The notes under the pieces: generated by a model
What the model was told of the DNA's origin: nothing
Seen by the model: only the letters and a program-made list of their open reading frames with translations
Databases searched by the model: none
Position numbers and translations under genes: made by a program
Part shown: positions 36,002-45,214 of the stretch, in pieces
How positions within the stretch are numbered: the first letter of the stretch is position 1
Layout: every line of letters starts with the position of its first letter
Assembly (NCBI RefSeq): GCF_009296025.1
Contig: NZ_CP045178.1
Coordinates: 4,960,001-5,024,000 of the forward strand
DNA: 64,000 bases
Direction of reading: 5' to 3'
Source of the DNA: Streptomyces tsukubensis
Lineage (GTDB): Bacteria > Actinomycetota > Actinomycetes > Streptomycetales > Streptomycetaceae

Positions 36002-37183
36002 TCACCGGCCGCTGACGGTCTCCAGCGCCACGTCCGTGCGGGGGATGGCCTGCGCGTCCGCCGCCGTCGAGCGGCGCAGCGCCTCGTGCAGCCCGGCCGG
36101 GGTGAGGACGCCGAGGAACCGACCCTCGCTGCGTTCGTCGATGACGGCGATCCAGCCCGCGTCGTGCTGCAGCATGGTGGAGAACGCCTGCTTCAGCGTC
36201 GCGCCGACCGGAAGCCACGCCTCCATCCTGCGGGCGTGCTCGCCGACCGTGCCCGCCCGGCCTTCCCCGCCGACGTGCTCAGCGCCGATCCAGCCGTGCA
36301 GGTTGTTGTCGCCGTCCAGTACGACCGCCCAGCGGGCGTCCTCCGCGCGCAGCCGGTCGGCTGCGGTGGAGAGCGGGTCATCGACGTGGACGACGGGCGG
36401 CTGCTCCAGGTCACCCGGTTCGATGGGGGTCACGGAGAGACGCTTGAGGCCTCGGTCCGCGCCCACGAAGTCGGCCACGTACGGGGTGGCGGGCGAGCCC
36501 AGCACGGTGGTCGGCGGGTCGAACTGCTCGATACGGCCCTGCCCGTAGACGGCGATCCTGTCACCGAGGCGCACCGCCTCCTCGATGTCGTGCGTGACGA
36601 AGAGCACGGTCTTGCGGACCGCGGACTGGAGCCGCAGGAACTCGCTCTGGAGGTGTTCGCGCACCACCGGATCGACGGCGCCGAACGGCTCGTCCATCAG
36701 CAGGACGGGCGGATCGGCCGCCAGCGCCCTTGCCACGCCCACCCGCTGGCGCTGGCCGCCGGAGAGCTGCTCCGGGTAGCGGTCCCCGAAGGCGGACGGG
36801 TCGAGGCCGACCAGGTCGAGGAGTTCGGCGGCGCGCTCCTTCGCCTTGCCGCGCTTCCAGCCCAGGAGGTGCGGGACGGTCGCGGTGTTCTCCAGGACCG
36901 TCTTGTGCGGGAAGAGGCCGACCTGCTGGATGACATAGCCGATACGCCGCCGCAACCGCACCGGGTCGATCGTCGCGATGTCCTCGCCGTCCAGGAATAT
37001 CCGGCCCGAAGTGGGCTCTATGAGCCGGTTCACCATCTTCATGGTCGTCGTCTTGCCGCATCCGGAAGGACCGACCAGCGTGACGAGTTCGCCCTCCGCG
37101 ACTTCGAAGGAGAGGTCGTCGACGGCCGCGGAGCCTTCCCCGCCGGAGTCGTATCGCTTGGTGACGTGCTCGAACCGGATCAT
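36002..37183 (-). CDS. Compatible-solute ABC transporter ATP-binding protein with CBS domains (OpuCA-like)
   Basis: 393 aa. The ABC ATPase domain has Walker A GPSGCGKT (res 38-45), a Q-loop in VIQQVGLFP, the signature LSGGQRQRVGVARAL, Walker B VLLMDEPFGAVD and a switch His in FVTHDIEEA. C-terminal CBS domains (about 250-385) are typical osmosensory elements of OpuA/OpuC-type betaine/choline importers. It is transcribed divergently from its presumed permeases at 37462. The gap 35736-36001 downstream is a CTGGTCCCGGTCCTGGCCC repeat tract with no gene. Confidence 0.93.
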   Translation of the reverse strand: MIRFEHVTKRYDSGGEGSAAVDDLSFEVAEGELVTLVGPSGCGKTTTMKMVNRLIEPTSGRIFLDGEDIATIDPVRLRRRIGYVIQQVGLFPHKTVLENTATVPHLLGWKRGKAKERAAELLDLVGLDPSAFGDRYPEQLSGGQRQRVGVARALAADPPVLLMDEPFGAVDPVVREHLQSEFLRLQSAVRKTVLFVTHDIEEAVRLGDRIAVYGQGRIEQFDPPTTVLGSPATPYVADFVGADRGLKRLSVTPIEPGDLEQPPVVHVDDPLSTAADRLRAEDARWAVVLDGDNNLHGWIGAEHVGGEGRAGTVGEHARRMEAWLPVGATLKQAFSTMLQHDAGWIAVIDERSEGRFLGVLTPAGLHEALRRSTAADAQAIPRTDVALETVSGR

Positions 37184-37461
37184 GTTTCCCCATTGTGGTG
37201 GGCCGTGATGGGCGTTGTGTGAAGGCCATGTTGCTGGAATACGACGGGTACCCGCGATTGTCAGTGGTGGGGGTTAGGGTCGCCAGCAGATCGGACGGCT
37301 GTGCGATCGGCGGGTTGTGCGACGGGGCGGAGCCCGGGTGGTCAAGAGCTGATTGCGGCTGTGTTGCGGTCGGCGATCGGGGGATTGAGCGAGGGCCCCG
37401 GGGGTAACAGGCTCGGCGGTCGGGGCCAGGACAAGAGGAACAGCGGGGGAGGTGGGCACGG

Positions 37462-38190
37462 ATGAGCGGGCAGAGCTGCCTTGAGACGAACGCGTGGATC
37501 TGCGGGGAGTATTTCCGGACCCGTAGCCAGGAATTGACGGACGCCACGGTCCAGCATGTGCTCATCACCGTGGTCTCCGTGGCGATAGGCCTCGCCATCG
37601 CGCTCCCGCTCGCACTGCTCGCGCGCAGACGCAAGGCGTTCGCGGGACCGATCCTCGGCGTGACGACCGTGCTCTACACCCTTCCGTCGCTGGCGATGTT
37701 CTCGCTGCTGCTGCCGGTCTTCGGACTCTCGGCCGCGCTGGTCGTCACCGGACTCGTCCTCTACTCCCTGACGATCCTCGTACGCAACATCCTGGCGGGG
37801 CTCGAAGCCGTGCCGGAAGAGGCCAGGGAGGCCGCACGCGGCATGGGGTACGGCCCGTGGCGGCTGCTCCTGGAGGTCGAGCTGCCGCTCGCGCTGCCCG
37901 CACTGCTCGCCGGGGTCAGGATCGCCACCGTCTCCACCGTCGCCCTGACCACGGTCGGCGCCATCGTCGACTACGGCGGTCTCGGCTCGCTGATACTCGA
38001 CGGCCTCGACACCACCTTCAAGGCCCAGGTGCTCGCCGCCTCGGTGCTGTGCGTGGTCCTCGCCGTCGCCGCCGACCTGCTGCTGCTCCTGCTCCAGCGG
38101 CTGCTCACCCCATGGACCAGGGCCCACCGCGTCCGCACCCCGCGTGCGCCGGCAGGACCCGCGCAGGCGAAGGCGGCCGAGCCGGCATGA
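37462..38190 (+). CDS. Compatible-solute ABC transporter permease (OpuCB-like)
   Basis: 242 aa. About six TM helices, with the binding-protein-dependent permease EAA loop EEAREAARGMGYGPWRLLLEVELPLALPALLAG. It begins MSGQSCLETNAWICGEYF, so the first helix follows a short Cys-containing periplasmic start. The stop overlaps the next permease's ATG (ATGA). It forms a heteromeric channel with that protein and the divergently encoded ATPase. Confidence 0.93.
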   Translation: MSGQSCLETNAWICGEYFRTRSQELTDATVQHVLITVVSVAIGLAIALPLALLARRRKAFAGPILGVTTVLYTLPSLAMFSLLLPVFGLSAALVVTGLVLYSLTILVRNILAGLEAVPEEAREAARGMGYGPWRLLLEVELPLALPALLAGVRIATVSTVALTTVGAIVDYGGLGSLILDGLDTTFKAQVLAASVLCVVLAVAADLLLLLLQRLLTPWTRAHRVRTPRAPAGPAQAKAAEPA

Positions 38191-38978
38191 ACGACGCGAT
38201 CACCGGGGCCTGGACCTGGCTGACCACGAGCGCCCATTGGCAGGGCGAGAAGGGCGTGCTGCACCGGCTCGCCGAGCACCTGTACTTCACCGGCGTCTGC
38301 CTCGCCGTCGCCTGCGTCGTCGCGCTCCCCATCGCCCTGCTCCTCGGCCACCTCGGCAGGGGCGGCGCGCTCGCCATCAACATCTCCAACGTGGGCCGTG
38401 CCGTGCCGACCCTCGCCGTCCTCGTCCTGCTGACGATCACCCCGCTCGGGGAGTACGGAGACCTGCCGACGCTGATCGCGCTGGTGCTCTTCGCGATACC
38501 CCCACTGCTGACCAACGCCTACATCGGCATGCGCGAGGTCGACACTTCCGTCGTCGAGGCCGCGCGGGGCATGGGCATGAGCGGAAAGCAGGTGTTCTCC
38601 CGCGTCGAACTCCCCCTCGCCTATCCGTTGATCATGACCGGCATCAGGACCTCGGCCGTGCAGGTCGTGGCCACGGCGACGCTGGCCGCGATGGCGGGCG
38701 AGGGCGGTCTCGGCCGGATCATCACCGCCGGCTTCAACCTCCAGAACACCCCGCAGGTCGTCGCGGGCGCCGTCATCGTGGCGGTGCTCGCCCTCCTCAT
38801 AGAGGTGGTTCTCGTGGTGGCGGGCAAGGTCTTCGACCCGATGCGGCGGCGGGCGTCACGGACCGCCCACGCGGACAGCGCGCCGACGGACGGCCCCGAC
38901 GAAGGGGCGGGGACCCCGACGGGCGCCGCCGATGTCGTGACCGCGGGCGGGCGCGGCTCCGCGGCGCTCGGGTCCTGA
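38187..38978 (+). CDS. Compatible-solute ABC transporter permease (OpuCD-like)
   Basis: 263 aa. Six TM helices and an EAA loop, VVEAARGMGMSGKQVFSRVELPLAYPLIMTG. The hydrophilic C-terminal tail (about 50 aa, PTDGPDEGAGTPTGAADV) is longer than usual. ATG 38187 overlaps the upstream stop by four bases. It is followed after 156 bp by the binding-protein gene. Confidence 0.93.
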   Translation: MNDAITGAWTWLTTSAHWQGEKGVLHRLAEHLYFTGVCLAVACVVALPIALLLGHLGRGGALAINISNVGRAVPTLAVLVLLTITPLGEYGDLPTLIALVLFAIPPLLTNAYIGMREVDTSVVEAARGMGMSGKQVFSRVELPLAYPLIMTGIRTSAVQVVATATLAAMAGEGGLGRIITAGFNLQNTPQVVAGAVIVAVLALLIEVVLVVAGKVFDPMRRRASRTAHADSAPTDGPDEGAGTPTGAADVVTAGGRGSAALGS

Positions 38979-39134
38979 CCCGGCCGGGGCGAGCTGTCCG
39001 TCCGTGTCCTGGTGTCCCCGTCGTGTTCAGGTCCGGCGGGCCGGGGTCGCCCGCCCGAGGTCTCCGACCTTCCAAATCCCCACCCGACCCGCAAGACCCC
39101 GAATCTTCAAGACCAACCCCCAAGGGAGATCCCG

Positions 39135-40118
39135 ATGTCCATGAACTCGCGCCGCGTGCGCACGGCAGGAGCGGTACTGGGAGCGTTGTCGCTTGCGGCG
39201 GGGCTCACCGCGTGTGGCGGCGACAGCCTGGAGGACTCGGGTAAGGGCTCGGGAAAGTCCAGTGGCGACAGCGGCGGCAAGAAAGGGTCGCTGGTGATCG
39301 GCGCCGCGAGGTTCACCGAGGCGAAGGTGATGGCCGAGCTCTACGCCCGGATTCTCGGCGACGCCGGATATGACGCCACCGTGAAAACCGTGCAGAACCG
39401 CGAGGTCTACGAGCCCGAGCTGCGCAAGGGGAAGATCGACATCGTCCCCGAATACGCGGCGACCGTCGCCGAATACCTGAACCTCGCGAAGAACGGCCCG
39501 GACGCCAAGCCGGTCGCCTCCAGCGACGCGGACGCCACCTTCGCCGCGCTCCAGAAACTGGCGGAGCCCGCAGGGCTGAAGGCACTTCCGCACGGAGAGG
39601 CCGTCGACCAGAACGCCTTCGCCGTCACCGAGGCCTATGCCAAGCAGCACGACCTCAAGACCCTTTCCGACCTCGGCGAAGCGAAGCTGAAGGTAAAGGT
39701 CGCCGCAGGTGACGAATGCGAGACGCGGCCCTTCTGCGGTCCGGGACTCAAGTCGAAGTACGGAATCGACGTGACCGGTATCGACCCGAAGGGCGTCGGC
39801 ACACCGCAGGCCAAGCAGGCCGTGAAGAACGGCTCCGACCAGCTCGTGCTCACCACGACCACCGACGCCTCACTGAAGAGCTACGGCCTGGTCATCCTCG
39901 ACGACGACAAGAAGCTGCAGAACGCCGACAACATCCTGCCGCTGGTGAACGCCAAGGACGCGGGCGGCAAGGCGATAGCCGACGTGCTGGACAAGCTGAC
40001 CAAGACCCTCACCACGCAGGATCTCGTGGAACTCAACCGCAAGGTCGACGCGGAGCGCGAGAAGGAGAAGGACGTCGCGAGCGACTATCTGACGTCGAAG
40101 GGGCTGATCAAGAAGTAA
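39135..40118 (+). CDS. Glycine betaine/choline-type ABC transporter substrate-binding lipoprotein
   Basis: 327 aa. A lipoprotein signal peptide ends in the lipobox LTAC, with Cys27 the lipidated residue, followed by a Gly/Ser/Lys linker. The OpuAC/ProX-type binding domain is seen in VIGAARFTEAKVMAELYARIL, VQNREVYEPELRKGKIDIVPEY and the C-terminal KTLTTQDLVELNRKV. A cysteine pair in DECETRPFCGPG may form a disulfide. It captures quaternary-amine osmolytes outside the cell. ATG 39135 has AAGGGAGAT upstream. Confidence 0.94.
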   Translation: MSMNSRRVRTAGAVLGALSLAAGLTACGGDSLEDSGKGSGKSSGDSGGKKGSLVIGAARFTEAKVMAELYARILGDAGYDATVKTVQNREVYEPELRKGKIDIVPEYAATVAEYLNLAKNGPDAKPVASSDADATFAALQKLAEPAGLKALPHGEAVDQNAFAVTEAYAKQHDLKTLSDLGEAKLKVKVAAGDECETRPFCGPGLKSKYGIDVTGIDPKGVGTPQAKQAVKNGSDQLVLTTTTDASLKSYGLVILDDDKKLQNADNILPLVNAKDAGGKAIADVLDKLTKTLTTQDLVELNRKVDAEREKEKDVASDYLTSKGLIKK

Positions 40119-40141
40119 GCGGGGAAGGAGCGGGCCTGGGA

Positions 40142-40169
40142 TACGACTTCGGAGAGATCCGGAGTCGTA
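40142..40169 (+). terminator. Hairpin after osmolyte transporter operon
   Basis: TACGACT/AGTCGTA arms (40142-40148 and 40163-40169) with three further pairs inside. It is followed by a run of GATCCGAAG-type repeats to 40235. Confidence 0.6.
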
Positions 40170-40374
40170 CGGGGAGAGTCGAAGCGATCCGAAGAGATCC
40201 AAGCGATCCGAAGATACCCGGAGAGGTCCGGAGAGGCCCATGACGGAGAAGGCGGAGAGCCCGGTGTCACGGAGGCAGCGGAAGCCCGCGGCGCATGTGG
40301 CGCGTGGGGTGATAGGGACAGAAGATGCTGGGCCGGGGGTTCATAAATGGCCTGCGCGCGGTAAGTTTCTGGCC

Positions 40375-41754
40375 ATGCCACGTGGACGCCATCGCCATTC
40401 ACCACCCCTTCACAGAATGCTGCCGCCCTCGCTGATCGCGGGTGTCTCCGTGCTCTGTGCCGCCGGGGCCTGGCTGTCCGCCCAACCGGTCATGCTCCGC
40501 GGTCTCACCGCGGTCGCCGCGGCCTCCACCGTGGTGGGCTCCGCCGTCATGCGCCGGTGGGACACGGTCGCGGGCAAGCGGGTCGCCGAGCTGGGGCGGG
40601 CGCGGACCAGCGACGGCTGGCGGTACGAGGAACGCCTCGCTGAGGTCGAGGGCGATCTCGACGAGTCCCGTGCGGTACGCGCCAAGATGGAGGCCAAGCT
40701 GCGCTCCAAGCGCGCCGAACTGGCCGCCCTGCGAGGTGAGCACGCGTCGCTGCTGCGTCGCTACGCCACCGCGGAGACCGAGCGCGCCAGCGCCCTCGAA
40801 GGCCGCAGGCTGCTCGCGATCGAGGCCACCACACCCGCGAAGGCGCTGCCTCCCGGCGGGGCGGCGAGCGGGGCTCGGGGCCTGTCCGCAGCGGAGCCCG
40901 CCGGTTCCGCTCGTCCGACCCCCGAGCTGTACGAGCGGGCAGGGGCCGCACTCGGCCGCCTGACCACCCGTACGGTCGCTGCTTCCGTTGCTTCAGCTGC
41001 TCCGGTCGCGACTGCCGCTCCAGCACCTCCGGTTGCTCCCGCAGCTCCGGCCGCACCTGTTGCCCCGGCCGCTCCCGCCGTACCCGCCGCTCCTGCTTCG
41101 CCGGTCGGTAAGACCGCTCCCGCCGCGTCTGCGGCTCCGGTCGCACCCGCCCTGCCCGCCGCCTCCAAAGCCTCGTCCGCCGGGGGCGGTGGGCACTCCC
41201 ACGCGCCCGCCGTCAGGCCGGAGTCGCGCGGGTACCGGGTGCCGGCCGCCTCCGCTGTGGCTCCCAGGCCCGCCGCTCGCCGCCCCGCCGTCGGAGGCTT
41301 CGACTTCTTCGGTACGCAGGGCGGGGTCGCACAGGGTGGGGGTACGCAGGGCGGGCAGGGCGCCCGTCGCGCCGCTCCCCGCGCGATCGAGGCCGTGCAG
41401 AACGAGGACCTCGCCGATGTCGTGGGCGAGGAGGCACTGGCCGTACACCGCGCACAGAACGAGGCCGCTGAGCCTGCGGAGCCCACCGCATCCACGGAGC
41501 CCACGGAGCCGGCCGAAGAGCTGGCGCTCACGGCCGTGGCCGCCGGAACCCCCGCCGAACAGGCCACGCCCCAGCGGCGGACCGAGGAGCGGAAGGCCGC
41601 GACGGGCGGTGGCGCGGACGGTACGGAGGCAGGCGAGTTCGAGTCGCCCGCGGAGTCGTCCGAGGACCGGTCCGGTCAGGTCATCGACCTCACCGAGCAC
41701 GACGAGACGGAACAGCTGGACGTCGAGAGGCTCCGCGCGGCGATGCGCGCCTGA
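40375..41754 (+). CDS. Membrane-anchored coiled-coil protein of unknown function
   Basis: 459 aa from ATG 40375 (PRGRHRHSPPLHRMLPPSL). An open frame begins at 40240, but the earlier part lacks coding character. One or two TM segments lie at residues about 18-65 (LIAGVSVLCAAGAWLSAQP, then LTAVAAASTVVGSAVM), then a charged coiled coil (about 70-135, ERLAEVEGDLDESRAVRAKM). After that comes a long Ala/Pro-rich disordered region (about 165-270) and an acidic C-terminus ending EQLDVERLRAAMRA. Homologous proteins occur widely in streptomycetes. Function unknown. Confidence 0.75.
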   Translation: MPRGRHRHSPPLHRMLPPSLIAGVSVLCAAGAWLSAQPVMLRGLTAVAAASTVVGSAVMRRWDTVAGKRVAELGRARTSDGWRYEERLAEVEGDLDESRAVRAKMEAKLRSKRAELAALRGEHASLLRRYATAETERASALEGRRLLAIEATTPAKALPPGGAASGARGLSAAEPAGSARPTPELYERAGAALGRLTTRTVAASVASAAPVATAAPAPPVAPAAPAAPVAPAAPAVPAAPASPVGKTAPAASAAPVAPALPAASKASSAGGGGHSHAPAVRPESRGYRVPAASAVAPRPAARRPAVGGFDFFGTQGGVAQGGGTQGGQGARRAAPRAIEAVQNEDLADVVGEEALAVHRAQNEAAEPAEPTASTEPTEPAEELALTAVAAGTPAEQATPQRRTEERKAATGGGADGTEAGEFESPAESSEDRSGQVIDLTEHDETEQLDVERLRAAMRA

Positions 41755-41789
41755 CCGTCACACCGCACACACCGCACACACCGCACCAC

Positions 41790-41828
41790 GAAGGGGGTGC
41801 CCGGCCTCATTGGCCGGGCACCCCCTTC
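41790..41828 (+). terminator. Terminator after coiled-coil protein gene
   Basis: A perfect 17-bp stem (41790-41806 with 41812-41828) and 5-nt loop TCATT. Preceded by CACACACCGCA repeats. Confidence 0.88.
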
Positions 41829-41980
41829 TCGTACCGCCGCGCCGTACCGCCGTACCGCCGCCGCACCCCACGCACCGCCCGCCGCAGTACCCGTACGCAC
41901 CACCCGCCGCCGTACCGCCCCACCCCTCCACGCGAGTGCACGCCGGAAAGACGTACCGCACCGCTCCTGACCGTCCCCGG

Positions 41981-43510
41981 TCAGCCGGTCCCGACGGGCG
42001 GCGGTTCCGTGGACATCCAGCGGTCGGGAGCGGCGGTGCGGCGGCCGGTGCGCGAGCGGTCCGCCTGGGCGAGCAGGAGATCCTGTGCCTCGGTCTCGTC
42101 CCGCAGCCGTACCGTGACCGTCTTGTTGGCGCCGGTGTCGACGCGGATACCGGCGAGCCGCTTGGACCCTTCCCACGGCCCCTGTACGAGACGGACGCTC
42201 TGCACCTTGGCGTGCGGCACCAGGGAGGTCCTGCGGCGCAGCAGCCCCGTCCGCGCGACGAACACGGCGTCCGTGACGGCAAGTCCGTACCCCCGCCACC
42301 AGAGGGGCACGCACCAGGCGGCCCTGCGCGGGGACGGGGAGAACTCCTGGGGGACGTTCACCCCCGGCAGTACCCGGGAGACCACGGCTACCGCCTCGTC
42401 GCGGGGCGCGACCGGCACCAGAAGGGTGTTGGACGAGCCCGCCACATGCAGCTCGACCCTGACCCAGCCGAACCTGCGCCACAGCAGCGGCTCCACCACA
42501 CGGACCGTCTGCACCCGGCCGGGCGGCACTGTCTCGTGCGTCCGATCGAGGAGCCCGTGGTCGAGCCGGAGCCCGTCGGGTGACTCGCCCACGGTCCAGT
42601 CGTACTCGTTGACGAACCGTCCCACGCTGCGTGCCCCGGCGGCGCCGATGATCGGTACGGCGGTGACCAGTACCGACCAGACGCTGTGCGAGGCCAGCCA
42701 GAGCAGGGCCGGTACGACCGTGCCGGCCAGCAGGGTGCCGCCGGTCGCGCCGCTGAGCAGTACGGAAAGGGCGAGCGTGCGGGGAGCGACCCGCAGGAGC
42801 CTGTGGACCGGTGCCTCGCCGATGTCGTGCGCGCTCTGCGGGGAGAAACCGGCGGCGCGGGCGAGGAGTTCGGCGCGCAGCGCGCGGGCCTCCTTCTCGC
42901 CCAGATAGGACAGTTCGTCCTTGGAGTTGGTGCCGACCACATCGAGTTTGAGTTTGGCGACGCCTGCGAACCTGGCGAGCAGCGGCTGGGTCACATCGAC
43001 GGCCTGGAGCCGGTCGAGCCGGATGTGCGCGGTGCGGCGGAACAGCAGGCCGGTGCGTATCCGCAGCTCCGTGTCGGTGATGGCGAAGTGCGTCACCCAC
43101 CAGGAGAGGATGCCGTAGATCGAGGCGAGCGGCACGACGATCGCGACGGCGATCAGCAGGGTGCTCGTGGCGAGGTCGGAGAGGCGCTGGTAGGCGCCGC
43201 CTGGGTCGTGCACGGCCCAGCCGGCGACCAGCGCTATCGGCGCCCAGGCGCGGCGCAGTGGCGTCACGGGGTGCAGCCGACGCTCGCGCGGCCCCGCGTC
43301 GGGGCCTTCCGCCACCACGTCGGCGCCCCGCGCTCGCGCTACTGCGTCGGGGCCCTGCGCCACCACGTCGGGTCCCGTGCCCTTGGTGAGGAGTCCCTCG
43401 CCGGGGGCGTCGCCGTCACCGGAGGTCCCGGCGGAGCCACGGCCCCCACCGAGGCCCGCGCCGGAAGCGGTCCCTGAGGTCTCACCACTGGGCACCCCGG
43501 CGCCGCTCAC
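41981..43510 (-). CDS. Multi-PH-domain (bPH2/DUF304) membrane protein
   Basis: 509 aa. A disordered N-terminal 85 residues (AQGPDAVARARGADVVAEGP) are followed by TM pairs and three bacterial PH (bPH2) modules. Each starts with a beta strand such as FAITDTELRIRTGLLFRRTAHIRL, YDWTVGESPDGLRLDHGLLD or LAVTDAVFVARTGLLRRRTSLVP. This YdbT-type architecture is common in actinobacteria and its role at the membrane is unknown. GTG 43510 overlaps the upstream gene's stop (GTGA), so the two PH proteins are translationally coupled and probably act together. Confidence 0.85.
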   Translation of the reverse strand: MSGAGVPSGETSGTASGAGLGGGRGSAGTSGDGDAPGEGLLTKGTGPDVVAQGPDAVARARGADVVAEGPDAGPRERRLHPVTPLRRAWAPIALVAGWAVHDPGGAYQRLSDLATSTLLIAVAIVVPLASIYGILSWWVTHFAITDTELRIRTGLLFRRTAHIRLDRLQAVDVTQPLLARFAGVAKLKLDVVGTNSKDELSYLGEKEARALRAELLARAAGFSPQSAHDIGEAPVHRLLRVAPRTLALSVLLSGATGGTLLAGTVVPALLWLASHSVWSVLVTAVPIIGAAGARSVGRFVNEYDWTVGESPDGLRLDHGLLDRTHETVPPGRVQTVRVVEPLLWRRFGWVRVELHVAGSSNTLLVPVAPRDEAVAVVSRVLPGVNVPQEFSPSPRRAAWCVPLWWRGYGLAVTDAVFVARTGLLRRRTSLVPHAKVQSVRLVQGPWEGSKRLAGIRVDTGANKTVTVRLRDETEAQDLLLAQADRSRTGRRTAAPDRWMSTEPPPVGTG

Positions 43511-44040
43511 AGCCCCGCCGATCGTGCTTCGCCGAGTTCGGTGAGCCGGTCGCGCAGCCGCTCCGCCTCGGAGGGCAGCAGCCCGGGGATCTTCGCGTCG
43601 GTCATGGCGGCGGCGGTGTGCAGTTGCACGCTGGCCAGACCGTAGCGGCGCTCCAGCGGCCCCGAGGTCACCTCGACGAGCTGCATACGCCCGTAGGGCA
43701 CGATCGTCTGGCGGCGCCACAGGACGCCCCGGCTGATCAGCAGGTCGTCGGCGCGTTCCGTGTAGCGCCACGAGCGCCAGTTGCGGCCGAGCACCGGCCA
43801 GCCCCAGGCGAGGGCGGCGAGGGGCAGCAGGGCGAAGAGCGCCCAGTACGGTCCAGCGAAGAGGCCGAGCGGCACCCCTAGGGCGGCGGCCAGCGGAATC
43901 AGCCACATGACGAGCAGTAGCCGCCGCAGCCCGAGGAGTTGCCGGGGCAGCCCCGTCCACACCTGTTCGCCCGGCCTGTCGGCCCCGCTGTCCCCGGTGG
44001 CCCTGCCTCGGCCCGGTTCGTCCCGCGTCCCCGTCTCCAT
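43507..44040 (-). CDS. PH-domain (bPH2) membrane protein, YdbS-like
   Basis: 177 aa. Two adjacent TM segments ([21 protein letters not shown] and [17 protein letters not shown]) are followed by one bPH2 domain ([47 protein letters not shown]). This is the usual small partner of the large multi-PH protein, encoded immediately downstream. ATG 44040 is close to GGGTGG. It is divergent from nuoD2, with starts only 31 bp apart. Confidence 0.87.
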   Translation of the reverse strand: METGTRDEPGRGRATGDSGADRPGEQVWTGLPRQLLGLRRLLLVMWLIPLAAALGVPLGLFAGPYWALFALLPLAALAWGWPVLGRNWRSWRYTERADDLLISRGVLWRRQTIVPYGRMQLVEVTSGPLERRYGLASVQLHTAAAMTDAKIPGLLPSEAERLRDRLTELGEARSAGL

Positions 44041-44071
44041 CCACCCAGCGTATGTGCGAGAGACTGTGCGC

Positions 44072-45214
44072 ATGACGGAGACCATGGTCGGCATCGGCGG
44101 CGCCGCGGAGAGCACCGACATGGTGCTCAACATCGGACCCCAGCATCCCTCCACCCACGGTGTTCTGCGGCTGCGTCTCGTGCTCGACGGTGAGCGGATC
44201 GTCGAAGCCGAGCCTGTCGTCGGCTACATGCACCGGGGCGCGGAGAAACTCTTCGAGGCGCGGGACTACCGGCAGATCGTGATGCTGGCCAACCGCCACG
44301 ACTGGCTCTCCGCCTTCTCCAACGAGCTGGGTGTCGTGATGGCCGTCGAGCGGATGCTCGGCATGGAGGTCCCGGAGCGTGCCGTCTGGACGAGGACGCT
44401 GCTCGCCGAGTTGAACCGGGTGCTCAACCACCTCATGTTCCTCGGCTCCTACCCCCTTGAGCTGGGCGGGATCACGCCCATGTTCTACGCGTTCAGGGAG
44501 CGTGAGCAGCTCCAGAACGTGATGGAGGAGATCTCCGGCGGCCGGATGCACTACATGTTCAACCGGGTCGGCGGCCTCAAGGAGGACCTGCCCGCGGGGT
44601 GGCTCGGCAGGGTCGCGCACGCGGTGGACGAGGTCCGTTCCCGGATGGACGTCTTCGACGAGCTGGTCCTCGGCAACGAGATCTTCCGAGGCCGTACGCG
44701 CGATGTCGGCATCCTCTCCGCGAGCGCCGTGCACGCCTACGGGGTGAGCGGCCCGGCCGCCCGCGCCAGCGGTGTCGACTTCGACCTGCGGCGCGACGAG
44801 CCCTACCTGGCCTACGGCGAGCTCCAGCGGGTCCTGAAGGTGGTCACCAGGCAGGAGGGCGACTGTCTGGCCCGTTTCGAATGCCTTCTCGACCAGACCC
44901 ACAACGCGCTGGACCTGGCGGCGGCCTGCCTCGAACGGCTCGGGGAGCTGGCCCCCGGCCCGGTCAACCAGCGGCTCCCGAAGGTGCTCAAGGCACCGGA
45001 GGGGCACACGTACGCCTGGACCGAGAACCCCCTCGGCATCAACGGCTACTACCTGGTGTCGAAGGGCGAGAAGACGCCCTACCGCCTCAAGCTGCGCTCC
45101 GCCTCTTACAACAACATCCAGGCACTGACAGAACTGCTCCCCGGCACGCTCGTCGCGGACATGGTGTCGATCCTCGGCTCACTCTTCTTCGTCGTCGGCG
45201 ACATCGACAAGTAG
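44072..45214 (+). CDS. nuoD: Orphan NADH-quinone oxidoreductase subunit D (NuoD2)
   Basis: 380 aa, shorter than canonical NuoD of the nuoA-N operon (about 430-440). The 49-kDa-subunit core is intact: [60 protein letters not shown], and the C-terminal [20 protein letters not shown] and [21 protein letters not shown] segments. No other nuo genes are present nearby, so it is an orphan copy. It could replace NuoD in complex I or serve a separate redox complex. The 3' end overlaps the convergent methyltransferase gene by 36 bp. Confidence 0.93.
   Translation: MTETMVGIGGAAESTDMVLNIGPQHPSTHGVLRLRLVLDGERIVEAEPVVGYMHRGAEKLFEARDYRQIVMLANRHDWLSAFSNELGVVMAVERMLGMEVPERAVWTRTLLAELNRVLNHLMFLGSYPLELGGITPMFYAFREREQLQNVMEEISGGRMHYMFNRVGGLKEDLPAGWLGRVAHAVDEVRSRMDVFDELVLGNEIFRGRTRDVGILSASAVHAYGVSGPAARASGVDFDLRRDEPYLAYGELQRVLKVVTRQEGDCLARFECLLDQTHNALDLAAACLERLGELAPGPVNQRLPKVLKAPEGHTYAWTENPLGINGYYLVSKGEKTPYRLKLRSASYNNIQALTELLPGTLVADMVSILGSLFFVVGDIDK

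Noticed and set aside
43511..45007. Upstream extension of the multi-PH protein to about 1008 aa
   Set aside because: It would run antisense through nuoD2 and the small PH gene; a GTGA-coupled start at 43510 explains the gene.
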